Positions 1 to 12,265 of a DNA stretch of 64,000 nt are shown here, in pieces; positions within the stretch are counted from its first letter, which is position 1, and every line of letters starts with the position of its first letter. A program made the position numbers and the translations under genes. The DNA comes from Triplophysa rosa (taxonomy: Eukaryota; Chordata; Actinopteri; Cypriniformes; Nemacheilidae). The notes under the pieces were generated by a model. The model searched no databases, had not been told where the DNA came from, and saw only the letters and a list, made by a program, of their open reading frames with translations. The stretch spans positions 33,243,307-33,307,306 of the forward strand of contig NC_079891.1 in the NCBI RefSeq assembly GCF_024868665.1, in the 5' to 3' direction.

Positions 1-878
1 CAAGATCAATATGAGATTTGTGTTACCCCATCTTTAAGTAATACAACAGTAATATTTCTACATGTATTTAGGAAAAGTTCAAATTATTTTTTTATGTGAT
101 AACCTGAATTCTTTCACAGTTTTCATGTGTCTTGTCATGCTGTCAGTCTTTCACATTGTTGTTGGATGACTTTGTCACTCCTGGTTTGGTTTTGTTGAAC
201 AAACCCATATGCTTTGTGTGATGTCCATTGTTCTATTTATGTAAGAAAGGCAAAGTTCTTTTTTTACTGCAAAAATGTTCACTGCTCATGTCACTGAGAT
301 TTCTGTGCTGTACATAAACACAAACGTTTACGGTGGAAGGATTGTTGTTAAACAGAAGTCTGAAATCTCATCAAGACACACCTGGGTGTTTGTGGGTGTC
401 GGTGGGTTTGTCCCGCATCACAGCGGGGATCAGGATATGAGCAGCGTTTACCGCAGGAGATTTTTTTAATTATCCTTCACAACCCTACTGTTTCTCTACA
501 CACACACTCGCACAAATCTACACACCTGCTGCTCACACCAGAGTTCTGGATCACACCCACCACTGCTCCACTTCTTGTCGTTTTCTCTATAATTCAAAAT
601 CCTGTTTTTGCTACGGCACCTTTAAGACTTTTATAAGTCATAAAAATAGGCCTTAAGAATAGTCTAGCATTATTTGTTTGTGGTCTTGGTTCAATATTTT
701 GTATCAACTGCAGTGACATTTATACACGAGGTTCGGCTTAAACATCCAGATCTGTTGCGGTGGCGCTCTGTCCTTTAATAACCGAAACACGCTGCTATGG
801 TCAGACTCAGATGATCATTACTGAATCAATTACACCACCATAATAAACTTTCCTGTCTCATTCACTCTCCATCCACAG
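1..878 (+). other. ppil2 last intron (partial)
   Basis: This AT-rich sequence runs up to the acceptor CAG at 876-878. No coding exon or recognisable repeat was found in it. The 64-codon open frame at 275-469 has no recognisable protein similarity. Confidence 0.5.
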
Positions 879-978
879 GAAACATTCCCATCCAGATAGT
901 GACAAACCCTCCACAAGTGAAACACCTGCCAAGAAACCCAAAGGCAGATCGGGTTTTGGAGACTTTAGCTCGTGGTAG
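879..978 (+). CDS. ppil2: ppil2 last coding exon (partial gene)
   Basis: This is the terminal coding exon of a gene that enters from the left edge. A pyrimidine-rich tract ending in CAG (876-878) is followed by an open frame in which one base completes a split codon. It then reads KHSHPDSDKPSTSETPAKKP, a short GRS linker and GFGDFSSW, with the stop TAG at 976-978. The Lys/Ser/Pro-rich tail ending in FGDFSSW is what I recall for PPIL2 (Cyp60), a nuclear protein with an N-terminal U-box and a cyclophilin-type isomerase domain that associates with the spliceosome. Neither domain is in the window, so the identity rests on this tail and on synteny: in human, PPIL2 neighbours YPEL1 and MAPK1 in the same relative orientation. 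Upstream sequence (1-876) is intron with no further exon recognised. The poly(A) site could not be fixed. Confidence 0.82.
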
Positions 979-1112
979 AGGAACTCCGATCTACAGGACT
1001 GTCTGGTTTTGGACACAATATGAGATGTTGGACTGAACGTGACACTCGTGAAGTGTCTTTATTATCTTTATTTCCTTTTTTGTATTTGAGTGATGAAAGT
1101 TATACAGTTTTG

Positions 1113-1420
1113 TAGGGCTGTTTAATGATTAATCGTGATTTATCGCATCCAGAATAAAAGTTTGTGTTTACATAATACATGTCTGTGCGTGTGTTATATT
1201 TATTTTGTATTTATACACATACATGTATATAGTTAAGAATAAAAAAAGAATAAATGTTTATATATATAATTCAAATTATATATAAATATACATTTACACA
1301 CGCAAATATTTCCTAAATATATATACAGTACATGTGTTCATAAATACGCACAGCACACAGACATATATTATGTAAACACAAACTTTTATTCTGGATGCGA
1401 TTAATCGCTGGACAGCCCTA
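1113..1420. mobile_element. hAT-type foldback MITE, TAGGGCTG ends
   Basis: Long inverted repeats begin TAGGGCTGT at 1113 and end ACAGCCCTA at 1420. The arms share further complementary blocks (GATTAATCG, CATCCAGAATAAAAG, TTTGTGTTTACAT) around a TA-rich loop. The flanks are near-identical 8-bp target duplications (cagttttg at 1105-1112, cagtttta at 1421-1428). No transposase frame is present. The 8-bp duplication and ends indicate hAT superfamily. It lies 3' of ppil2 and could be within its 3' UTR. Confidence 0.85.
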
Positions 1421-1821
1421 CAGTTTTACGATAATTGAGTTTCAGGGTTTTTTTTAGTTATTTTGATCTTAAAAAAACTGCGCCCTGTAAATAAGATTTA
1501 AGAGATTTTTTTGCAATCTATGTCTTTATAAATGCATTTTTGTTATTAAAGTCGTTATTCAGTGTTTTTGTTAAGTCATAACTCCTCTCACAGCTGTGAA
1601 ATGTGACATTCATTAAAGGCATTATTCAAACAAAAATAAAAACTCATCATTATTTACTCACCCTTATGTTAAGCACATGTGCTGTTCATTTTTCTGTAGA
1701 ACACAGAAGTAGAAATTAAAAAAATCCTGATAGATTAGCGTTTCATTTTATTCTACAGAAATGATAACATGTAGTTTTGGAATGGGTTAATTACAATTAA
1801 ACAATCTAAAACAATTTTGAT

Positions 1822-1950
1822 TACATTTACATTTAGTCATTTAGCAGACGCTTTTATCCAAAGCGACATACAGAGAGTTCAGGGAGCAATAAAGCGATAT
1901 GTCATACAGGAGCAATAATACAATAGGTGCTAATACCATTACTTTTCAAA
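1822..1950 (+). repeat. Dispersed teleost repeat with CATTTAGCAGACGC core
   Basis: It carries the core CATTTAGCAGACGCTTTTAT followed by CCAAAGCGAC, seen in many fish genomes. Related copies occur here at 50096-50140 and 54170-54215 (+) and at 58652-58708 (-). Family name not assigned. Confidence 0.7.
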
Positions 1951-1965
1951 ACATGTCTAAAACTT

Positions 1966-2520
1966 AAAGGGGTTATATGACACGGCTTAAACGAATATTA
2001 TTGTTTGTTTTAGATGTAGTGCAATGTGTATACACGATTTAAGGTTCAAAACCGCTGTATTTTCCACATACCGTGCATGTTTGTATCTCCTCTTTGCTCC
2101 GCCTCTCTGAAACTTGCAGATTTTTAACAAAGCTCTTGGCTCTGAAAAGCGAGGTGTGCTATGATTGGCCAGTTAACCAGTGCGTAGTGATTGGTCGAAT
2201 ACTGCAAGCGTGTGAGGGAAATGTAACGCCTCTTACCATATTTGGAACATCAGGTTCCTCTTCAATTGTACTGACAGGTACGTCCATCTTACTTGCGTAT
2301 ACATTTGGGCGGTCTTAGTCAAATCATACCACAGACTGATATAGATTTGTGGGGGTGTGGTTACACGAGGCGTTTCAGGCAGGTCTGGGTGAGCATTCGC
2401 TTTTAGATAGAATGCATCTTTTGTTCCCACACTTTCATTTTTGCAATTTTACGTGTCTAATACATGCATGGGCGACTTATAACACACCAAAGACACAGTA
2501 AAACACGTATTCATGCACCA
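1966..2520 (+). repeat. Probable degraded TTAA-type MITE
   Basis: It starts at TTAAAGGGGTTATATGAC, a terminus I recognise from cyprinid repeats, and continues for about 500 bp with CCAAT-like and Alu-unlike interior. The opposite end is not clear. Open frames inside it (2073-2318, 2233-2430) are not credible genes. Confidence 0.45.
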
Positions 2521-3530
2521 ACCAACCCCACCCCGTCAACAGATTCGGTGGAGGGCCGATGCGGGCCTAAAAATGCCAGGGCCGATTTTTCTTCCCAGTC
2601 CAGCCCTGGATGGAGATCTCGGTGTTGTTCACAGTCGAGTTTCTCTCCTTTGTCTGTGGTTTTTAATGTCTTTTCCTGAGGGGGGTTTCCTGCGCGCATT
2701 TGTTTTGTCCTGCGCTGTTCTCGCTGAGCGAGTCATTTTTTGCTGCTTTGACCTAAACATGTTTTATACATCCCCGGAGGACAATTACACAAACTTACAG
2801 TTTCTGACATTTATGGGCTGTTTTACTCACTTTTTATTTGTGTTGGCAATATTCTCGCTCTCTCTTTCACTCTGTTCAGAATACTTGTGCGCTGCATAAT
2901 GTACACTTGATTTCATTTAGATTTTTATATGAAATTGAAATTTAAAGAGACCTCACTTGTGTTTTCTTTGTTGTACTGTAGGTATATTGCAGAAATAGTA
3001 TGAGTATGCAATTTGGAAAATTCACCAACTGTGAATAAACTTTGTGGAAGTCAATGAGACTGAAGAACAGTTTGTCCGGTGGTTCATGAGGAGCGGATGA
3101 GGTTTCTGTGTGTAAGTGATGCAGACAGGTGTGTGGGCAGGTGATGTGAACATCTTGTGGACAGCTCAGAAACATTACATAATGCTGCATCTGTCTCCTG
3201 CGTGACCCGCTGCAGCGTCTGCACAAACGTTTAAGAGCGATCAGAGACCATTTTTTTCTGTTTGATATGTTATTTGTGTCACTCGCTCAGTCTGGTGTGA
3301 CACAGATGGTGTGACTACAATTATCCAAGCATCTTCTCTTTAGTGTCAGAGTTCAGAGAGAACCAAATCTGTCACTGTTTACCAAATGCATTAACTTGCC
3401 AGAGGATTTATGCTGAAGTGATGCTGTTCCAACCTCCATGTGGCCCTAATGCCTTAAAATATATTCTTATTCTTACAAACCTTTCTGTTGAGGTTTTTTT
3501 TACATTTACTTACATTAAATGCATTACAGG
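2521..3530. other. Intergenic, nothing recognised
   Basis: Unique-looking sequence. Overlapping short open frames at 2511-2899 on both strands and at 2942-3226 show no protein family signature, and no splice-coupled exon was found. Confidence 0.5.
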
Positions 3531-3533
3531 TAA

Positions 3534-4002
3534 AGATGCACGGTAAAAAAACTTTTACAGAAATTTTCTGTATTTTTTTTACAGATTTTCCACGTAAAAT
3601 GTAAACATTTTTTACATTTTTTACAGATTTTTATGTATTTTTGAAATACAGTCAAAACGTAAAATTACAGAAAAAGACCGCAAATTTACAAGAAAAATGG
3701 GGAAACAAGTCATTTTCACAGAGAAAAACTGTTATTTTGCAGTTTACTTCTGGCGCCCCAGCTACCAGAAAATTTCATTTTTTAACAAGATTTTTTTTGT
3801 TTATTTTTTAAATACGGCCAAAAACTGTAAATTACAGAAAAATACAGCAAATTTACAAGAAAAACAGGGAAAACTATTTATTATATATATATATCCTTAT
3901 ATCTTGTAATTTTACAGGGAAAAACTGTTATTTTACGGTAAATTTCATTCACTCCAGCTGACAGGAAATTTCTGTTTTTTTACGGAATTTGTTTTACAGT
4001 GT
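3534..4002. repeat. MITE-like repeat of the TTTACAG/CTGTAAA type
   Basis: It is dense in alternating TTTTACAG and CTGTAAAAT words. It begins near ACGGTAAAAAAAC and ends TTTTACAGTGTAAA, forming weak inverted ends. This composition is typical of a widespread teleost repeat. The 70-codon open frame within it is repeat-derived. Confidence 0.6.
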
Positions 4003-5450
4003 AAATATTGAGTGAAAAGGGTGGTGAGTTGCTAAACGACACATTCAGATGTAAAATGTAGATTACAAAACAAATATTCTTGCTAAGTAACGCAAAAGTT
4101 TAACTAGTTCTCAATATTATAATTATGAATCAATATATTAGCTTAGAGTTTAAGTACTTGATGAACTTATTCAGATTGGTTTTGGGCAATTTTTGGAGAG
4201 ACATCTTGTCTGATGCGGCAGTGTTTTAAGATTTCCTCCAGCGTGTCCAATTTGTGTTGATTTCCTTGTAAATTGGTGAGTCAGTGAAGTGAATGCGCTC
4301 CACTTTCATCCTGTCTGACGGCACAATTACTCTGAGCTCTTCTGCAGAGAAGACACAGCATTGTTTCTTATTGTTTTGGTACCTACCAAAGATTAAAGCA
4401 TCATCTCAGATATAGACTACCATGTTTTGTGTGTATTTAAATTCCTTTGTAACATTTAAGTTCATAATTTATTGCTAAGACCTTTTAAATAACGTATTAA
4501 GCATTTAGCTATTCTAAAGATTTTGTTATTTCTGTTTCTTTAAAGTTTGTTAATATTTCTTTTTTGTATATTGATATGATCCTGAATGTTGTGCTGTAGG
4601 TTTTAAGGTTCAGTTAACAAATTCTTACCATCTCAAGTTTGTTTTAACAGTTCTTGTTTTTCTCAGATATTCGGTTTGCTTATCAGAGGTTTTTTTTACA
4701 ATAAAACAAATTGTGGTTATAATTACAGATTTCTATACTTTTATAGTGTTTTTAATCTCTTTTGATGGAAAAATCACACCCCGACACACTGCTAAACATC
4801 TAATTTTGTGTTCTTCAGCAGAAAGCCATATGTGTGTGCAACAGCATAAGGGTGAGTAAATGAACTGTCAATTTTAATTTTAAACCATGCTGACAGTATT
4901 GTTGTCTTGATGATGTCATCATGGGTATGTTAATGACATCAGCTGTATGTTTGAGTTTGTATGACAGGGAGATGGATCAGATGCTCTTAGTGAATCTATG
5001 ATAAACTGCTCGGTCAAGTGTGTGTGTGTGTGCGAGAGAGAGAGGGGGGGGGGGTGTCAGCTGATCAGGGGAACAGGTTCATTTGTGTGTTGTCGCTCTG
5101 TTTTGCTGACAGACATGGTGACAATGGCAAGGCTGTTGTTGTCAGTTGGGAAGGTTCCAGTGCTGTCTGGCCTCATGCCACATCAATATGAGACCATCAG
5201 CACTACATCAGTTTACATGTGTCTGTAAGTGCACACAGTGTGCAAGAGCTGCAGGGATGTAATCTATTTATGCTCGGATTACATGCAAGACTTCAGAGTG
5301 TGTCATTACAGTATGAGAGAGAGAGAGAGCTGAGCAGAAACTGTGTTTTATTAAAACTCATGTATAATGTATTTGTAATGTATACAAATAAATATAATAT
5401 CTAATATATTATTAATATTTGAAAATATATTATTTTTCAAAAATGAGTGA
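4003..5450. other. Intergenic with simple repeats
   Basis: AT-rich sequence with a (TG)n/(GA)n/(G)n tract at about 5018-5056 and a GA run at about 5314-5330. No gene, RNA or clear transposon was recognised. Confidence 0.5.
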
Positions 5451-5464
5451 GGTTTAATTGAATA

Positions 5465-5830
5465 TAGTTTTTTTTTTTGGAGGATGTATTGACAGAAAAG
5501 CAATATAATATACATAACTATGTCTTCAGATGTGTAAGGACCTTACATAATGAGGCGTTATGTTTTTATTACTTAAGAATGTGCTATCTCTGTCTATATA
5601 CACCTCGGGTCCCCTTTCATGGAATTCGCCATGTTGTTTCTACAGAAGCCCTAAACGGACAAACTGCTCTACAGAGGGCGTTTTGTAAATACGTTATCTT
5701 CTTCGGCAAAGAACGTGACCACATCTTAGTTCTGTGTCGGTCACCGTAAGGGAGGGGTGGAGTGAGCTGTTGGCTTCAATTCACAACCTCACCGCTAGAT
5801 GTCACTACATTACATACACTGAACCTTTAA
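5465..5830 (+). mobile_element. TTAA-ended ~370-bp repeat (family B), copy 1
   Basis: This is one of six copies of the same dispersed element. Shared blocks in order are: TTGACAGAAA..GCAATATAATATACATAAC, a GGGTCCCCTT block, GCCATGTTGTTTCTAC, AACTGCTCTACAGAG, GGAGGGGTGGAG, CACAACCTCACC and AGATG.CACTA. It ends in GAACCTTTAA. Other copies: 41059-41462, 45232-45432, 51499-51884, 53785-54167 and a fragment at 57262-57360. Confidence 0.75.
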
Positions 5831-6205
5831 ATGTGACTCTTTAGTTCTTCTCCCTGAATCCTGAATCACCAACACCAATGTGTTTACAAGCTCATATTCT
5901 CCTGCACCAACCTGTGATGTTTTAATGAGCGTAAATGAGTCAGATATGAGACACTGAAATAACAGAAACACATGGAACGGTTTGTTCCAAAAATCCGGAA
6001 TTGCACACTGGTTGTTGGTGATTCTTTCATTGTCCCGTCCTTCAGCTGTTATTATCCCTCTGAGTCACCGCTCTCACGTCTGTTTACGTAGCTTTATGTA
6101 AGACTGACACCGGCACATCACTCAGTCCTTTATACAAGACATGAGAGAGAGAGTGGGGTTATTTTCATCCCAGCATATAGGGTCATAAATTAAAATTGAA
6201 CATGC
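5831..6205. other. Intergenic, nothing recognised
   Basis: Unique-looking sequence with no supported gene. Confidence 0.4.
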
Positions 6206-7280
6206 AGTATGCTGGGTTGTTTTAACCCATTGTTGGGTCTAATATAAACATTTTCTGGGTTAATGTAACCCAACGGCTGGGTTTGTCCCTTTTTTGACCC
6301 AACGTTGGGTTGAAATTAACCAAGCATTTACGTGGTATTTATGAGTGTAAACTCCAAACCGTGATTAAGTGTTACAATCTGTAACCTTAAGCATTAGTAG
6401 GCTAATAGCAAAAATGATGGTTGCCCTTAGCAACCACTACTATATAGTTAGATGTTATAGAAAACTACAAAACTATACCAAAGTCCGTTTACGGAAGTCG
6501 TGCCACTCAGCTGCCATGTTTGCAACACCTCTGGGCAGATATTTACGTCATAGCAAGTCCACAGTCCTATCTACTTGAATGAGGGAAGGCAGATATTTCT
6601 AAATCCGGTGGCGAAAATCATAAATAAACGGCATATTTCAGAACAGTAATTAAACATGACATGAACTGTATCATAACTTTGGTTTTCTAAGCTTAAATTG
6701 CGCAAAAATCTCCTTTTTCAAGGTCACCTCATCTGCGCCTGAGCCTCACGAGAGCCCCGCCCCAGAGAGTCGTCAGTCTTTATTGATTGACGATTGGCTC
6801 GTTTTACAGGAAGGCGGGACTTCCTTCACTAGAGCGGCCATATTGAGCATTGCATTCCTTCCCATTCATTGTAACGTCAGTGGCGCATCTTGTTAATATT
6901 AATATCTTTGACTATTCACTCAAAATATTGCTGTCTTATTTTTCCATTACCCTATGCTGGGTTGTTTTAACCCATTGTTGGGTCAAACACAAACATTTTG
7001 TGGATTAATTTACCTAACGGTTAATCTGTCGCTTTTTGACCCAATGCTGCGTTAAAAATAACCCAGCATTTTTTGTGTTTTTTAAAATCTGCTTTTCTGA
7101 ACTTTTTTCTACGAATATAACATTTACAGTTTATATAGACACAAACATGTAGGACAAAAAAATGTATGAGTTCTTTTCAACCCAGTGTTTGGTCAAAAAG
7201 AGAAGAATCCAAGCATTGGGTTGTAATTTAACCATTGCTGGGTTGGGTTCCTCCCTTTTTGACATAATGTATAAAATAAC
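6206..7280. repeat. TGGGTT/AACCCA repeat cluster
   Basis: Three blocks (about 6209-6332, 6955-7066 and 7185-7265) are built from alternating GCTGGGTTGTTTTAACCC and TTGGGTCAAA words, a teleost repeat type with internal inverted repeats. They are separated by other sequence, including a CpG-richer stretch at 6720-6890. The flanking order suggests one element interrupted by insertions, but the boundaries are uncertain. Confidence 0.6.
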
Positions 7281-7571
7281 AAATAGACAAAATGAAAATC
7301 CCACATGACATTATCATCATATTAAAACAGTGAAGAGAAAAACAGGAGGACTACGACTAAATAAAGCTAACTGTAAAGTGCCCTTACACACTTCATACAA
7401 TTTGTGTTGTGTGTCTGATCTAATGGGAGTTTGTAACTATATTGTAAGAGGTGGTTTATTCATATTAAGTTGTATAATGTAAATCCTACAAAAATGTATG
7501 CTTATTTGAAAAAAGCAGTAATAACGAACCATTCGTACCAAAATGAACAAATGAGATTGTATGCATTAAGC

Positions 7572-7822
7572 CAGTAGTTCTCAAACTGGGGGCCGTGGCA
7601 TTTTATGAAATATAGATATTGATCATAGATTTTATGCAATCAAACATCAGAAAAATAAGACCACCAGACAAAAGAATTGATGTTTCAGCATTGTATAACC
7701 GAATATGTTTTTGTTTAAATAAAAATGTTAAATTTAAGATTATAAGCCTTTATTTGGGGGGCTGCAAAGCGATGCACTCTACACAAAGGGGGCCTTACAA
7801 CGAAAAAGTTTGAGAACCACTG
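7572..7822 (+). mobile_element. hAT (Charlie-like) MITE, CAGTGGTTCTCAAACT family, copy 1
   Basis: The left end is CAGTAGTTCTCAAACT and the right end AGTTTGAGAACCACTG. Flanking 8-bp duplications differ by one base (cattaagc at 7564-7571, cataaagc at 7823-7830). It is homologous to 55603-55876 in the opposite orientation. The small open frame inside is matched by one in the other copy, so it is element sequence and not a host gene. Confidence 0.88.
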
Positions 7823-7830
7823 CATAAAGC

Positions 7831-8440
7831 CACCTCCTAAAATAGCTCAAACTGCTTTGAGATTGTGTTATTCTTAACAGTTTTCTTAAAATCCCGTGTT
7901 GGGTTGTACTGTATGGACATGATTGAAATCTTAAAGGTCTGAGAGTGTATTTAGAGTTTTGGCTCGAGGCCTCTGAGGGTCCGATGGGAGCGTGTTTCCT
8001 CCGTATGGCTGTATTTCTGTACAATGAGTAGGAGGGCCTGTCAACGGTCTCTTTGTGATATTGAAGCAGACAGATGATGTATTTTCTGCACTGCAGGAGA
8101 GTTCTGTACCCCAACACTACAGCACAGTGTGTGTGTGTGCGCGTGCGGCTCCTGAAATAAACACTGAGCTATATTTAGCACTGCTGACCCCAGAGGCGAT
8201 GACTTCTAATGATTGCTAATGCAGCATCGAGACGCCCGTCTGACTCCATACCGAGCGCCTCTGTGGAGGGAGCTGGTGGATGTGTGTTTAGCTTCGCTTT
8301 TTCCTCCTCTTTCAATTTGTTTTCTCTTTTTTTTCCCACTCATTCGGTGGTTGCATGTGTGGTTGTGTGCGTGTATATGTGACCATGTCCTGACACTGGG
8401 GGTGTGTTTGTCAATGTATCAGTCTTTTTTGAAAAGATAA
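7831..8440. other. Intergenic, nothing recognised
   Basis: A short (TG)n tract lies near 8128-8140. Open frames at 7779-8117 (-) and 8213-8440 (+) lack recognisable similarity. Confidence 0.45.
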
Positions 8441-8454
8441 AGATGTATTGACAC

Positions 8455-8758
8455 TTTCTCTTAGCAAAATTAACTATGGTTTTATGATAGTAAAAATGTA
8501 ATTACCATGTTTTGGTGGATTGATTATCACTTGCATTGCTACAGTTTTACTATGCTTAAACTTAGTTTTTTTGTGGTAAGACCATAGTAAATTTGTGGTT
8601 AAATAACCACATATATAACAAAAAATTATGCTTACTATACTTAAACCATGGTATTACCGTAGTACATGACCATGATAATCTCCCCCCAAAAAACGTGGTA
8701 TTGCCATACAGGCTAAACAACAGGTACAAAAACGCATAGTAGTACCAAGGTATATGTC
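8455..8758. repeat. ACCATGGT/ATAGTAAAAC-type dispersed repeat
   Basis: It is rich in ACTATGGTTTTA, TACCATG and TAGTAAA words on both strands. A related block lies at 15120-15310. These resemble a low-complexity teleost repeat; exact ends are not visible. Confidence 0.45.
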
Positions 8759-8985
8759 TTAAAGGGATGGTTCACCCTAAAATGAAAATTCTTTCATCAA
8801 TTCACCCTCATGTCCTTACAAATCTGTATGACTTTTTTCTTCTGTAGAACACAAAAGAAGATATTTTGGAGAATGTTGGTAACCAAACAACATTAGCCCG
8901 CATTGACTTCCATTGTATGGACACGAAACCACTCAGACATTTCACAAAATATCTTCTTTTGTGTTCCACAGAAGAAAGAGTCAGG
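8759..8985. mobile_element. TTAA foldback MITE (family A), right end lost
   Basis: It starts TTAAAGGGATGGTTCACC and runs through the palindromic centre (GAACACAAAAGAAGATATTT and its complement). The sequence departs from the family after GAAGAAAGAG, so the right terminus is missing. Family A copies in this window share TTAA ends, GTTCACCCAAAAATGA, TTCTGTCATCAT and the AGAAGATATTTTG centre. Confidence 0.8.
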
Positions 8986-9712
8986 TAAATCGGTTCTAAG
9001 GTATTGTGTGTCTATCTTTCTTATGTATTTGTGTGTTTGTGTAATCTGGGTGGGTGGATTAGAGGCGAGACGCCACCATGCATCCGTGTTTAGATTGAAT
9101 GAGCTCATCACTTTCACACTTCTGCTGTTCCCTCTCATTCAGTAACCTTCCCGACATCAAACCTCATTACGCAAGGCATTTTGTATTGAACAGTAACCCC
9201 GCTTCTTGGCTCGAGGGCGTAAGCCTGATTCAAGCATTAAATGATACAGAAAGTGTGGCGCGAGAGACGGAACAAGTGCGTGTGTCAGCATTGTCGCCAT
9301 GGTAACAATAGATGTTGAGCACTGGACCCAGTGAAGTGCGTAGGACGATGAAGTGCAGTGACATCATAGAGGAGTGCAACTTCCTGTCCAAGCGCAGGTC
9401 AAAATCGATGACACACAATTCTCTGTTAGGCTATGTAGCTCTCACTGGTTAGATAAAATGAGAGACACACAGATAACAAGAGTTACTATATTGTAATATC
9501 TGGAAAATGTGTGGTCATCAATGAGGTTTTGTGTGAACAATAGTTAACAGATATACCGTGCATGTGTCCTATGGTGTGACAAAGTAAAAATTGAAAAAAA
9601 AACTGTTGATTATATATTTTTTAGATTATTAATATTTATAATATAGAATAGCAAGATATATTTATCGTCATTGTTTTTTCTGCATTTTTGCTGTCACACC
9701 ATAGAACACATT

Positions 9713-10428
9713 AGTAAATGACATTTTATTATATTTAAGTGAACTGTTCCTTTAAGAATCAGTATTTTGTTTAGTTGCCATATTTGTAATGTAAGTAAAT
9801 GACATTTTATTATATTTAAGTGAACTGTTCCTTTAAGAATCAGTATTTTGTTTAGTTGCCATATTTGTAATGTAAGTAAATGACATTTTATTATATTTAA
9901 GTGAACTGTTCCTTTAAGAATCAGTATTTTGTTTAGTTGCCATATTTGTAATGTAAGTAAATGACATTTTATTATATTTAAGTGAACTGTTCCTTTAAGA
10001 ATCAGTATTTTGTTTAGTTGCCATATTTGTAATGTAAGTAAATGACATTTTATTATATTTAAGTGAACTGTTCCTTTAAGAATCAGTATTTTGTTTAGTT
10101 GCCATATTTGTAATGTAAGTAAATGACATTTTATTATATTTAAGTGAACTGTTCCTTTAAGAATCAGTATTTTGTTTAGTTGCCATATTTGTAATGTAAG
10201 TAAATGACATTTTATTATATTTAAGTGAACTGTTCCTTTAAGAATCAGTATTTTGTTTAGTTGCCATATTTGTAATGTAAGTAAATGACATTTTATTATA
10301 TTTAAGTGAACTGTTCCTTTAAGAATCAGTATTTTGTTTAGTTGCCATATTTGTAATGTAAGTAAATGACATTTTATTATATTTAAGTGAACTGTTCCTT
10401 TAAGAATCAGTATTTTGTTTAGTTGCCA
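9713..10428 (+). repeat. 81-bp tandem array, about 8.8 copies
   Basis: The word ACATTTTATTATATTTAAG recurs at exact 81-bp steps (9721, 9802, 9883 and on), giving 716 bp of essentially identical units. Each unit contains AGTGAACTGTTCCTTTAAG, which resembles the terminus of family A MITEs, suggesting the array grew across a MITE end. The last unit stops at TTGCCA and unique sequence follows. Confidence 0.95.
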
Positions 10429-11365
10429 GGGCAGTGGCAGGGTCTTGTTAATTGTTTTAAAGAATGCGTGCTTGTCAGGTTATGAGTCATGGCATCAATC
10501 AGCTTGTTGCCGGGCCTTCCTATGATGTCATTACCTGCCCAGAATAGCAGAATACTAAAAGCTGGTGGGAGCCAAACACTTCATCTGTTCAAGCACTCAG
10601 AAGAGAGAAAGAGCGAGAAAAAAAATCATACGTCAGCATGTCCTGAGAGAGAGAGAAAAAGAGAAAGAGAGAGAGAGAGAGAGCTACTGCATACAGAGGA
10701 AACAGCAGGTTTGGAAATTCCCTGTTATTGGGATGAATAGACGGATGAGATGATGGTCAATTGAAGGGTTGTCTAGTTAAACAGTAACACTCTCAACATT
10801 ATATCTGACCCACATTACTGCTTATTCTGGCCAAGAACCGCTTCCGTCTGACTGCTTTATAAAGTGACAGTCAGTGTTTCTGTGACATAGGGGCTTTGAC
10901 TCCTGTTCCCTCTCTCTACTAAAGATCTAACAAGAACTTAAAAGAAATCATTTGTCCACATTTGTTTATTATCAAATGTTTTAAAACTCAATCTGTCTTT
11001 GTCAGGTGACGTCACACTCGCGAGAATCAAAGTGCATTGTGGGTATCGCGGCCGTATCAATGCAGAGATGTTCTATCTTCTTCATTCAATTTCGCTTCAT
11101 TTCAGAGAAAAATGGTACGTTCTTGTTTTGAAATATGTTGTAAGACAGAACATAGAAACGATTTTTTTTAGGTTTCCCACTTGGAAGAAAGATTACGTAC
11201 AGCATGTAATAACACATTCTGCTATACATTTTAAAACAGATTTTTAACCCAGTGTTGCTTTAATAATAAAGTAAGTACAATGGAATTTTCATAAATGTGC
11301 TTTTGATTGTTATCAGTACTTGACAGCCAAATGAATAACAGAAAATGTTGAACAAACAGGGTAAA
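10429..11365. other. Intergenic with a GA-rich tract
   Basis: A GA-rich simple repeat lies at about 10644-10684. Open frames at 10489-10753 are produced by that tract. A TGACGTCAC word occurs at about 11008. No gene was recognised. Confidence 0.5.
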
Positions 11366-11585
11366 TTAAAGGCGGGGTGTCCGATTTCTCTTAGCCGTTG
11401 TTAATGTTCAAATCACCAAAACAGACACACCACTACCCCCATCTGTCACTTTCGTCAGCGCTCGGCTCGACTAATGTCCGTCCTGTGCACTGTGCACCTT
11501 ACTGCTGATTGGCTACAATGTTGTTTTGGTACTCGGCCGACTTTGTCTAAACAAGCAATTCGGAAATCGGACACCCCGCCTTTAA
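11366..11585. mobile_element. TTAA MITE with GGCGGGGTGTCC ends
   Basis: Inverted ends TTAAAGGCGGGGTGTCCGAT and ATCGGACACCCCGCCTTTAA enclose 220 bp. TTAA at both ends fits a TTAA-targeting element. No coding capacity. Confidence 0.85.
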
Positions 11586-12263
11586 GGTTTATTGGTAACG
11601 TTAGAGACTCACATAACGTATATTGCTTACAATTGTGTGCAAATCGATGGTAGACAAATACAGTACATATAATTAAGTATATGTAAATGTGCGTTTTTAT
11701 ACCGCAAAGAAGATATCCAAAAATGAGGTTGGAGGCAGCAATGCCGGGGCACCCGACTATTTGGGGCCAGGTATGGATCTGTGTTGTTAATGAATGACAA
11801 ATTATATAAATTACGGTTCCTGACATCTTTGGTGAGATTATTTCGGTACCGTATGTGCTTGGTTTGCTTCCGTTTCTCCAATATGACAGTTTAATTGGTC
11901 TTTACTGTACCTCTCCGTATACTTTCAGTTCAGTGCTCAATGCAGCGATACTTCCAAAATGGCGCCTCAGTGACATCACACACAATAAACCCACGTGTCT
12001 GACAAAGACCGAAACCAAAAACACGTTAAGTAAAACATGTTGTCATGACTTTTTTACAGCATAGAAAAAGTTGAAAAACGTTAGTTTCTGTACAAATTGA
12101 CAACTTTAATGAAACTGATTTTTTTGCTTGTTCTTTTGTTTATTCAATTTTATGAAAGACCTTTTGACCTCTAAGATAATACTATTGTTGCAATGAAAGA
12201 CATGAAAAACGGTCTACGCAATTAATTGTAATTTCACTTGTAATATTTATTTGGTCTTTTTGT
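11586..12263. other. Intergenic, nothing recognised
   Basis: Open frames at 11455-11881 (-) and 11855-12064 (+) show no family signature. Confidence 0.4.
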
Positions 12264-12265
12264 AT

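Noticed and set aside
7619..7813. Open frame similar to one at 55612-55794, suggesting a conserved small protein
   Set aside because: Both lie inside two copies of the same hAT MITE with intact ends and target duplications, so the similarity is that of the repeat.
9713..10428. CRISPR-like array
   Set aside because: The 81-bp units are contiguous with no unique spacers, and the genome is eukaryotic.
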